This document shows positions 21,884-29,063 of a DNA stretch of 40,406 bases, piece by piece. The translations under genes were made by a program, and so were the position numbers. Each line of letters begins with the position of its first letter. Position 1 is the stretch's first letter. Source of the DNA: Oceanospirillales bacterium (lineage in GTDB: Bacteria; Pseudomonadota; Gammaproteobacteria; Xanthomonadales; SZUA-36); assembly GCA_003232965.1 (NCBI GenBank), contig QIKG01000097.1, forward strand, positions 1-40,406. Direction: 5' to 3'. The notes under the pieces were generated by a model. That model was not told the DNA's origin, did no database searches, and saw only the letters and a program-made list of their open reading frames with translations.

Positions 21884-23569
21884 ATGAAAAGCATGGCAAA
21901 TAGAAAAGCAATTATTGTCATTGGGTCCGGTCGCAGCGGGACCTCTCTGGTAATGCAAGTTTTAAACTACTTAGGGGTTAGCCCCCTGGGGAAATTGCTC
22001 AAAGGAGATGTTAGCAATCCAAAAGGATTTTTCGAAGATACACGAATTCTTGAAATTCATAGGAGGCTCCTTAAATCTATCCAGCCACATACAAGTTTAC
22101 CGCTTTTGCCAGGTTGGTTAAGCAGCCCTGAAGCTGCGGAAGCTAAAGCAGCTTTAATAGGACATATCCATTCCAAAATTGATAATAAACAAACATTTGC
22201 TGTAAAAGACCCGCGTACATCTCTGCTGATTCCCCTCTGGCGTGAAGTATTAGTAAGTTTCAGTATTGAGCCTGTTTTTGTGATGAGTTATCGCGATCCC
22301 ACTATGGTATTTGAGTCCATGCAAAAATACAATAGTAAACCAGATGATTGGGGTCAGGGTTTATGGGATACACGCATTGTACACTCTGTCGTTGATACAG
22401 ATTGCAAATTCTTACCCATTAATTATGACCATTGGTTTGATTCCCCCACTGAAGTCATTTTAGCTCTTGCGAAAGCATGTGGCATTCGTCAGAACGCCAA
22501 AGTTAATGCCTTAATACAACAGCCAGACCTGATTATTAAATCTGATCTTAAACGCTCATTAAACAGCAGTGTTTATCAGCAAAAAGTTCCCAGTCATTCA
22601 CAAAAAATGTATGCATTAATACAAGCCTTTCAAAAAAACAAAGACTACTGCAAGGACTTATTAAATTATTGTGTTTATTTCAAAGAGTTTTATGATTCCT
22701 TAGTGTATGTTTCTTCCAGCTTTTCTAAACTTGAGAGTGAAAGAAACGAGGGGATAAAGCCTAGCCAACTGCTTGAGCAAATTGTCGCAGAGAGAGAAGC
22801 CATATTAACCACCCAAAAAGCAAGAAAACTGGAACACAAAGCTTTTCTTGCCAGTCTGGAAGAATTGCGTAAAAATCAGGGCAGCCTCAAAACTGAAATA
22901 CAGGGCGTTAGCCATCAGGGTCAGTCGCTCGATGGCATTGCCACTTTATTGCAACAACGCCTTGAGCTTGAAAAAACCGAAGGCCACAAAGTCAGCCAAC
23001 TGCTTGAGCAAATTGTTGCAGACAAAGAAGCCATCTTAACCACTCAAAAACAACGGGCACTGGAACACGAAGCTTTTCTTGCCAGCTTGGAAGAATTGCG
23101 TAAAAACCAGGGCAGCTTAAAAGCAGAAATTCAAAGCCTCTCACATCAAGGTAGCTCACTAAATAAAATCATTAATCTGCTTCAGAAACGCTTTGAGCAT
23201 GATAGAGAGGAAGAGCACAAATCCAGTCAGTTACTTGAGCAACTTTTAAACGATAAAGATGTCTCATTGAATGCCCTCAACCAAAGAACCGAAGAGCAAA
23301 GCAAAATGATCTCAACGCTACAAACAGGGAATATTAACAAGGACAGTGAGATATCCTTTCTACAGAAAGAGATAGAACGACTCAATAAACAAAATACTGG
23401 GATTAAAACTAAGAACATCAACTATCGTGAACGAAATAAAAATTATCGTGAAAAAGAGAAATATCACAGTGCGCGAATGGCTGAGCTTCGTTATCGCTTA
23501 ACCACCACACAAAAAAAGTTATCTGCGCTCGAAAACCAGTCCGTAATTAATAAAATCTTTAGAAAATGA
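21884..23569 (+). CDS. Sulfotransferase with C-terminal duplicated coiled coil
   Basis: The protein has 561 residues. The N-terminal domain (1-280) is a PAPS-dependent sulfotransferase: IGSGRSGTSLVMQVL is the 5'-phosphosulfate loop, KDPRTSLLIPLW follows, and VMSYRDPTMVFESM supplies the 3'-phosphate Arg and Ser. GFFED after the loop is common in O-antigen-linked sulfotransferases. From about residue 290 the protein is a long coiled coil built of 77-residue repeats, beginning SQLLEQIVA. GGAAG at 21871-21875 supports ATG 21884. It likely sulfates a sugar of the surface glycan; the coiled coil may act as a scaffold or length-measuring rod. Confidence 0.8.
   Translation: MKSMANRKAIIVIGSGRSGTSLVMQVLNYLGVSPLGKLLKGDVSNPKGFFEDTRILEIHRRLLKSIQPHTSLPLLPGWLSSPEAAEAKAALIGHIHSKIDNKQTFAVKDPRTSLLIPLWREVLVSFSIEPVFVMSYRDPTMVFESMQKYNSKPDDWGQGLWDTRIVHSVVDTDCKFLPINYDHWFDSPTEVILALAKACGIRQNAKVNALIQQPDLIIKSDLKRSLNSSVYQQKVPSHSQKMYALIQAFQKNKDYCKDLLNYCVYFKEFYDSLVYVSSSFSKLESERNEGIKPSQLLEQIVAEREAILTTQKARKLEHKAFLASLEELRKNQGSLKTEIQGVSHQGQSLDGIATLLQQRLELEKTEGHKVSQLLEQIVADKEAILTTQKQRALEHEAFLASLEELRKNQGSLKAEIQSLSHQGSSLNKIINLLQKRFEHDREEEHKSSQLLEQLLNDKDVSLNALNQRTEEQSKMISTLQTGNINKDSEISFLQKEIERLNKQNTGIKTKNINYRERNKNYREKEKYHSARMAELRYRLTTTQKKLSALENQSVINKIFRK
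22763..23290 (+). repeat. Tandem 231-bp in-frame repeat in the sulfotransferase gene
   Basis: Units start at 22763, 22994 and 23225, exactly 231 bases (77 codons) apart. Units 1 and 2 are highly similar at DNA level (for example GAAGAATTGCGTAAAAA in both). Unit 3 matches only at its beginning (SQLLEQLL) and then diverges. The conserved DNA implies a recent duplication. Confidence 0.9.
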
Positions 23570-23661
23570 CTTCTATCTGAAATTATTACTTGAATACAAT
23601 AAAAATTATATTATAAATGAAAAAGCCGATGCTTCTTACTGGTATGTCAAGGACTTATACG

Positions 23662-23687
23662 AGATCACTTAATGTGATCTTTTATCT
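23662..23687 (+). terminator. Rho-independent terminator after the sulfotransferase gene
   Basis: AGATCAC-TTAAT-GTGATCT forms a 7-base stem and 5-base loop, followed by TTTATCTTCT. It lies 93 bases after the sulfotransferase stop and 30 bases before the fucosyltransferase start, so it could also attenuate read-through. Confidence 0.55.
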
Positions 23688-23716
23688 TCTCAACAACAGA
23701 TTTTGAGACTGCGTTT

Positions 23717-24610
23717 ATGAGACCCACACCCATTCACCTTCAGTTTGCCACAAGAAAAAGCGATGTTAAGACTTTGCGACCTTTTATCGAACAGGCTGAG
23801 AATACTCATAGTTATATCGCAGAGAGACTTTTCAATTTACAAACGAACATAGTTATCACGGATAAAAATCCGGATTACTTAATCATTATTAACAACCCGA
23901 ATTACGAGATATTACACCCACGCGAAAAAACAATCGGTATAGTAACAGAGCCTTCATGGTCTCCGAATTTTACTTCCGAATATTTCCAGAAGAGGTGTTC
24001 AGTTGTAATTTCTCATTTTTTTGCTCCCACTGATAACGCTATTTATGGTCATAGCTTATGTTTACCGTGGGTTACGACAAAAGATGTATCTGTAATTCCT
24101 GAGAAGTCAAAAAAGTTAAGTATCATCCTTTCTCCACTAAAACCCAGAATAGAAAGGTCAAAAGCCAATTATCTCTTTCGCCACAACTTGATAAAGTTGA
24201 TTCTCGACTCAGATATTGATTGCGACATTTATGGCGATTGGGCTGGCACAGATTCAAGGCTGAAGGGGTTCGTAGAAAATAAGATTGACGCTCTTTTGCC
24301 TTATGAGTTTTCGGTAGCCATAGAAAACACATGTGAAGCCGGCTACAGCACCGAAAAACTAATTGATTGTTTTTTAGCGCAGACACAACCAGTGTACATG
24401 GGTGATCCTTTTGCACAACTCCATTACGGTGACAACGCCATAATCCCCATAGATAGAGACAACCCATTAGAGGTTTTGCAAAAAATCAACAATAAAGAAA
24501 TTAAATATAACTATGATGCAGTTTTAAAGGCAAAAAACAAATACTTATCCTCATACAACTTGTTTAAAAGAGTGCTTGAGGTTATCGATGATTTAGAGTC
24601 ATCAAAGTGA
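23717..24610 (+). CDS. GT10-family fucosyltransferase
   Basis: The protein has 297 residues. The C-terminal half carries the GT10 alpha-1,3/1,4-fucosyltransferase signature: YEFSVAIENTCEAGYSTEKL at 196-215, then IDCFLAQTQPVYMGDP, with the conserved FS-x-A-x-EN, Y-x-TEK and PVYMG elements. The N-terminal acceptor half is divergent, as usual. GT10 enzymes use GDP-L-fucose, which Gmd and Fcl at 7229-9365 would supply. Helicobacter relatives build Lewis-type epitopes on LPS O-chains. It follows a terminator, so it may have its own weak promoter. ATG 23717 has no strong ribosome-binding site. AT-rich like its neighbours. Confidence 0.88.
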   Translation: MRPTPIHLQFATRKSDVKTLRPFIEQAENTHSYIAERLFNLQTNIVITDKNPDYLIIINNPNYEILHPREKTIGIVTEPSWSPNFTSEYFQKRCSVVISHFFAPTDNAIYGHSLCLPWVTTKDVSVIPEKSKKLSIILSPLKPRIERSKANYLFRHNLIKLILDSDIDCDIYGDWAGTDSRLKGFVENKIDALLPYEFSVAIENTCEAGYSTEKLIDCFLAQTQPVYMGDPFAQLHYGDNAIIPIDRDNPLEVLQKINNKEIKYNYDAVLKAKNKYLSSYNLFKRVLEVIDDLESSK

Positions 24611-24679
24611 AAGACTAAGCTCATCATTACCAAACAGTCAATTCTAATTTGGTATGCCACCTAGCTCGTCCTATCATAA

Positions 24680-26266
24680 TTAGTTTACTTGCTTTTTTAT
24701 GGATTCTTCCCCCCGTATTCTTTTGGTGTCTAATTTCATCAGCATCTTAATAACGGGCTTAGGCTCATTGAAATCCAAAAGCCTATCAAAACTTTCCTTC
24801 TCATTTACCAAACATCGGGCAACCGAGGCCACAATGCGAGAAGTGGTATTGTATGGCTTTGAGTAGTGTGCGAGGGTCTCTCTATTCGCACAATGATTAT
24901 CTGTTTGAAGGACAGAGAGACTTACCATGTGTCTATCTTCATAAAAAAATTCGGGATCTTCTTCTGCCTTTATGCCCCTGCTCATCCATGCGCCATGATC
25001 ACCAAAGACTACCAACATGGCTGATGGGTCATTGATGCTTATTATGCTTGCTGCTTTTTCTAAAATTTTATCTAACTGTTCAGCACCATCTAGGAAGTAG
25101 TTTCGATACGCATCTTGTGCATCAAGGTCAGTATGACGATAATTTTTTTTCACATGACCATTTGGTCGATATGAGTAAAATATTTTAAGTTGCGGTGCTT
25201 TACTATTAGCCCCATCTCTAACCTCTTCCAATACCTTTTCAGGCCATGATTTGCCAGTATATTTAATAATTGTTTTCCGGCCAAACAGTTTTGTAGTTAA
25301 ATGCGTGATATTTTTAAACTCGCCAATGTTGACACATACACCAAACGCTCTTAATTTATGATATAAACTATCAGCGACATCCACGCACTGAACTGTATCA
25401 CTCAATGTATGAAACTGACCGATAACATATCGATCTATGTATGGGCCTTTTTCTCCAAAATAATAACTAGCATACCCGGTTGTTACCTCATAACCATTTT
25501 GCTTGAACAAGGTACTAAGAACTGATGGTTTCATACCATTAAAATAGTCCCTACTATTAGTGAGACCTCTCTGGTCAAGGCGCATTACCCCGTTAAGGGA
25601 TGGTTTAGTTGGCACAGACACTGATGCAGAATGCTCAAACTCGATGAAAGATTTTTTGAGTTCTCTCTCATAAGGAAGTTTTTCTATCCCTAAGTATTTT
25701 TTTGCAATATACGGTGGAATCATTGAGTCAAATGCCAATAAGTAAACATTTGGCCTCTGCTCAAAGGTAATATCTGAAAATTGCTCTAAAAAGTGATTCT
25801 CAGTAGCTGTCAATTTGACCTCTGTCCCAAAGGCAGCCTTATCTGTGGTGACCAGTGGTGCCAGAACAAAAACAACTGCAACAGCTAGATAAAATACAAT
25901 ATTGGGTACTGATGGGAGCACTTTTTTATAGGCAAGTAGCAACAAAACAACTATGAAGCTAATAAGAAATATGCCAAGATAACCGCTTGTAAGGTCAGAG
26001 AAAGTATTAGTGTAAATCAGCTTGAGCTCAAGTGCTGATAATGCAATAAAACTTGCAATGGCTAGAGTATATAACCGTGTCGAAATAAGTCCAATTAATG
26101 TAATTAAAAACAAACTGGCCAAGGCTACAAGAAAAATATATACATAAACTAGCAGTGCGCTTTCTAAACTTTCATTTAATATAAGCTGTAATACTGGCTC
26201 GAAAGCCAGACACAATGAGAGGAAGAAGCTAAAGCTACTCCATTTAACCTTTTCAGTTAACGTCAT
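24680..26266 (-). CDS. Membrane sulfatase / alkaline-phosphatase superfamily protein
   Basis: The protein has 528 residues. The first 150 hold about five membrane segments. A periplasmic sulfatase-fold domain follows: NVYLLAFDSMIPPYI (metal Asp), a nucleophile loop SVSVPTKPSLNGVM (Thr candidate in place of a CxPxR formylglycine motif), and VVFGDHGAWMS, the second metal site. Without the Cys/Ser-x-Pro-x-Arg motif it is probably not a sulfatase. Relatives with membrane anchors transfer phosphoethanolamine or glycerol phosphate, or hydrolyse them. The position downstream of a methyltransferase and a small membrane protein suggests a periplasmic glycan decoration role. The substrate is unknown. 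Confidence 0.75.
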   Translation of the reverse strand: MTLTEKVKWSSFSFFLSLCLAFEPVLQLILNESLESALLVYVYIFLVALASLFLITLIGLISTRLYTLAIASFIALSALELKLIYTNTFSDLTSGYLGIFLISFIVVLLLLAYKKVLPSVPNIVFYLAVAVVFVLAPLVTTDKAAFGTEVKLTATENHFLEQFSDITFEQRPNVYLLAFDSMIPPYIAKKYLGIEKLPYERELKKSFIEFEHSASVSVPTKPSLNGVMRLDQRGLTNSRDYFNGMKPSVLSTLFKQNGYEVTTGYASYYFGEKGPYIDRYVIGQFHTLSDTVQCVDVADSLYHKLRAFGVCVNIGEFKNITHLTTKLFGRKTIIKYTGKSWPEKVLEEVRDGANSKAPQLKIFYSYRPNGHVKKNYRHTDLDAQDAYRNYFLDGAEQLDKILEKAASIISINDPSAMLVVFGDHGAWMSRGIKAEEDPEFFYEDRHMVSLSVLQTDNHCANRETLAHYSKPYNTTSRIVASVARCLVNEKESFDRLLDFNEPKPVIKMLMKLDTKRIRGEESIKKQVN

Positions 26267-26342
26267 TATAAAAACTCAAGTTGATAATGTGGTCTTGTCT
26301 TATACTCAGCTTACTTGTGCCTAGGCGCAATTTGAGCTCACC

Positions 26343-27764
26343 TTATTCTATGTCCTGAACGCATAAGTATATAATACGATTTCCGTTATTTACTTCGAGA
26401 GATTTTTTAATAGAAAAATATTTTTTCAAATGTTTTTCGAGCTCAACTCGACTGTAATCTTTATATTTATCTTCTTTATTTCGCAGCAAAGTAATCACTT
26501 TATCGTCTTTCCTAGATACATACTCTATAACAAGCTTTTTTGTTAATCCGGCTAACCACTCAATAAACTCTTCTAATGGAATATTTGCAGTCATAACCAC
26601 ATGATGCACAAGTGCCAAACACAAAACTAGATCAGGTTTACTCCGTGTTTGCAGGTCGCTACGCTCACGGTTCCGCCAGCCCCAATTTGGTGATGGGTCT
26701 GCAATGTTTTGGACTAGCGGTAAAATATTTGAAGGTTTATTTGGGTCAAGGTATAGCCTCTCAACTGCCACATGGTCAATATCGGTAGAAACAACCTGTT
26801 CGCATTCTGCAGCTGCTATTCTGGAAAACTGCCCTGTATTACAACCAATATCCCAAACAACATTTGGTTTTTCTGTCGTCACCGCATTTCGAATGAAGTT
26901 TTCTTTGAGTAAATGATCGCTATCTGAATAGTTATGAAATTGGGTGTAATCGCCCCATTCTGAGCCAGTAGCTTCCCACTTTAAATTCTTGATGAGTTTT
27001 TGTAACTTGCGCACATTTACTAAAATTAACTCACGATTGAAACCCGCCGATTTCAAACTTGAACGAACATTCTCTGTTGAACTGCCATGCCGTTGGTCCA
27101 TTCTGGATTGCAACCACACATGGCTCATTACACCTTTACGAAAACGATCACGTAAACTAAATAGTGAAGCCGCTGCCTGTACAGCCACACCATCTATAGA
27201 TGCTCGCATAAATGGTTGGAAGTTACAGCCTTTATAGGCTTGTAACAATAGCGGAAACAAAAACATTTCACAAAACTGTTTGTAACCTGTCCAGGGAGCA
27301 CCTTTTTGCAGAATTTCAAATGAAGGGATATCAATAAATACTGGTTTTGAATTAACAAACTGAATGTTATAAGGTGTTGCATCCTTTAATGTAAAGCCAT
27401 TACTTACAGCTCTTTCAACTAGCTGTAGTTGAAGAATGGCCGCAGACTTCAACATACTAAAGGTCCACTCGTACGGATAACTAATTACTGCAATTTGGTC
27501 ATGCTCAAGAAAACCAGCCCATAGCAACTTTATTTCTTCCGGTAATGGGTTCTCCTCCGGGGAAAGCTCCTTAGTTCCAATAATTTTATTAGCATCTATC
27601 AGCTTCTTATAAAAGCCCTTATTACTTAATTTTCTGTATGTTTCTAGGGCAGATTCACTTAATCCGCGAAATACACGACCCTGAAAATGATAGACGCGAC
27701 CATCCCGGTCACGAAATGAACCGGCATTTACTCTGGCCGATGTCGGCTCCTGATTATCCATCAT
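26343..27764 (-). CDS. SAM-dependent methyltransferase with kinase-like N-terminal region (NoeA-like)
   Basis: The protein is about 473 residues. The C-terminal half has a class I methyltransferase core: VVWDIGCNTGQFSRIAA (SAM loop), VVSTDIDHVAVE and LVLCLALVHHVV. The N-terminal half contains LKDATPYNIQFVNSKPVFID, resembling the catalytic loop and DFG-like region of aminoglycoside-kinase folds; the arrangement recalls the rhizobial nodulation protein NoeA. ATG 27764 (or 27761) overlaps the stop of the preceding small gene by 11 bases. A longer frame upstream runs into that gene and is rejected. It probably methylates a glycan or a glycan-linked group; no substrate evidence is visible. Confidence 0.75.
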   Translation of the reverse strand: MMDNQEPTSARVNAGSFRDRDGRVYHFQGRVFRGLSESALETYRKLSNKGFYKKLIDANKIIGTKELSPEENPLPEEIKLLWAGFLEHDQIAVISYPYEWTFSMLKSAAILQLQLVERAVSNGFTLKDATPYNIQFVNSKPVFIDIPSFEILQKGAPWTGYKQFCEMFLFPLLLQAYKGCNFQPFMRASIDGVAVQAAASLFSLRDRFRKGVMSHVWLQSRMDQRHGSSTENVRSSLKSAGFNRELILVNVRKLQKLIKNLKWEATGSEWGDYTQFHNYSDSDHLLKENFIRNAVTTEKPNVVWDIGCNTGQFSRIAAAECEQVVSTDIDHVAVERLYLDPNKPSNILPLVQNIADPSPNWGWRNRERSDLQTRSKPDLVLCLALVHHVVMTANIPLEEFIEWLAGLTKKLVIEYVSRKDDKVITLLRNKEDKYKDYSRVELEKHLKKYFSIKKSLEVNNGNRIIYLCVQDIE

Positions 27765-27960
27765 CGAGATCTTCTTGCTCTTCTTTTTGAGCAAAGCCCA
27801 GTGCTGCTCGTAAGCGATGCCAATACATTTTAATAATAACCCCAATTGCTGCTACACCACCGAGAATTACCTGAAGCAACACACTTCCGGTGCCAGGATC
27901 CAAATAGGCATAAGCATTAAGAGAAAATAACATTGTAAGAACAAAAACTAATAATTTCAT
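27754..27960 (-). CDS. Small membrane protein with LDPGTGS motif
   Basis: This 68-residue protein begins with a signal-type segment (MKLLVFVLTMLFSLNAYA). It is followed at once by YLDPGTGSVLLQVILGG, a second hydrophobic helix and a charged tail KEEQEDLDDG. Small YLDPGTGS proteins recur, in my memory, upstream of methyltransferase/sulfatase-type genes in polysaccharide clusters, but have no known function. ATG 27960 is preferred over an upstream start at 28017 because the signal sequence begins there and GGAT precedes it. It leads a three-gene minus operon with the methyltransferase and the sulfatase-fold protein. Confidence 0.75.
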   Translation of the reverse strand: MKLLVFVLTMLFSLNAYAYLDPGTGSVLLQVILGGVAAIGVIIKMYWHRLRAALGFAQKEEQEDLDDG

Positions 27961-28147
27961 ATATCCATCAAGCTCCACTGAATTAAAAAACGCGTATTTC
28001 ATTAACCATTTAATCACATATCATACCCGAATACCCGAATAACCATTAGTGCTGCTGCATAAAAGTCGCGAAAACTAGGGCCTTGCCACAGTTAAACTAA
28101 AAACAAACATAAGCTAACCTAACTCTTAATTTTTCGTGCCCATAGTG

Positions 28148-28876
28148 TTACATGAGCCCATCAAGCTCGGCTGCAGCCTTGTTTAGGGCTTTTGGCTCTA
28201 CCGGCCCAAGGTATAGTTTCATCATCTGTCGGTTTTCAGAATCAGGAATAACAGATAAGCCTGCTCCTACAACGGAGACCCCCGTATCAAATTTTAACGG
28301 CACACTCCGTTCAGACAGAATTAATGCAGCCCAAAATCGGCTACGAAAACCAAACCAGCCGGAGCTATTAAATTGAGTTTGTTCGGTGCTGTCTTTGCCA
28401 ATCGTTTCAATATCCGAATTATTAAATAGCAGATAACGCATCTGTTCAAGAAAATACCCGAAGCCACTAGTGTCTGGTGGTGTAAACGCCTCACCACCCT
28501 GAAGTTTTACTCGGGCTCCAGAGTTTGATGCTACAGAAATCACCCAACCTTGATCAGGTATTTCCCAGCGATGAATTTCACTACCTGCCACATCTCTAAA
28601 AGTGAGTATTGTTTTCGAATTAAGTCGCTCTCGCTCAACATCAAGCGGGCGTACCTCTGTTTTTTCAAACACAAACATGCCTACCGGCGCAGATAATTTG
28701 GCACGTTTCACATTCTTAGCCGTGCATTCAGGAAAACAGGCATTAACTTCCAACAAGTCGCCCTGGTCACTAAAGGCCAACGTCAAGGACCGAGTCTCAA
28801 CAGTAATATCAGCTGAAGCAGTGCCTGCAAGCAGTAAACCACTTAAAGAGAGTGCTTTTAGAATTCTATGTGGCAT
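28148..28876 (-). CDS. Secreted protein resembling the YidC periplasmic domain
   Basis: The protein has 242 residues with a signal peptide (MPHRILKALSLSGLLLAGTASA). The mature part starts ITVETRSLTLAFSDQGDLLEV, like the first strands of the YidC periplasmic beta-sandwich. It also contains a WFGFRSRFWAALIL segment and a terminal MKLYLGPVEPKALNKA, matching the YidC pattern W-x-A-x-R-x-x-Y/F-W and LYxGPK. The membrane insertase part of YidC is absent. It may bind a peptide or sugar in the periplasm, but the role is unknown. AGGTGG gives a good ribosome-binding site. It is separated from the downstream small-protein gene by about 190 bases. Confidence 0.6.
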   Translation of the reverse strand: MPHRILKALSLSGLLLAGTASADITVETRSLTLAFSDQGDLLEVNACFPECTAKNVKRAKLSAPVGMFVFEKTEVRPLDVERERLNSKTILTFRDVAGSEIHRWEIPDQGWVISVASNSGARVKLQGGEAFTPPDTSGFGYFLEQMRYLLFNNSDIETIGKDSTEQTQFNSSGWFGFRSRFWAALILSERSVPLKFDTGVSVVGAGLSVIPDSENRQMMKLYLGPVEPKALNKAAAELDGLM

Positions 28877-29063
28877 TTATTCCCACCTTTCTTCAATATC
28901 AGCAGTGCCGATTGCAGATTATTCAGTAATTTGAGAACAACTCTAAATACACTTATTCCCTGCTTATCTATAATGATCAATTCTACCTAAATTCGACTAC
29001 AGTTCCATTCGTCACTACAATTACTTACAATTAACCCCAGCCAAACACGAGTTATGGATTTAA

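Noticed and set aside
24680..26266. True sulfatase removing sulfate from the glycan
   Set aside because: The Cys/Ser-x-Pro-x-Arg formylglycine motif was not found; the nucleophile position looks like Thr, as in phosphotransferase members of the superfamily.
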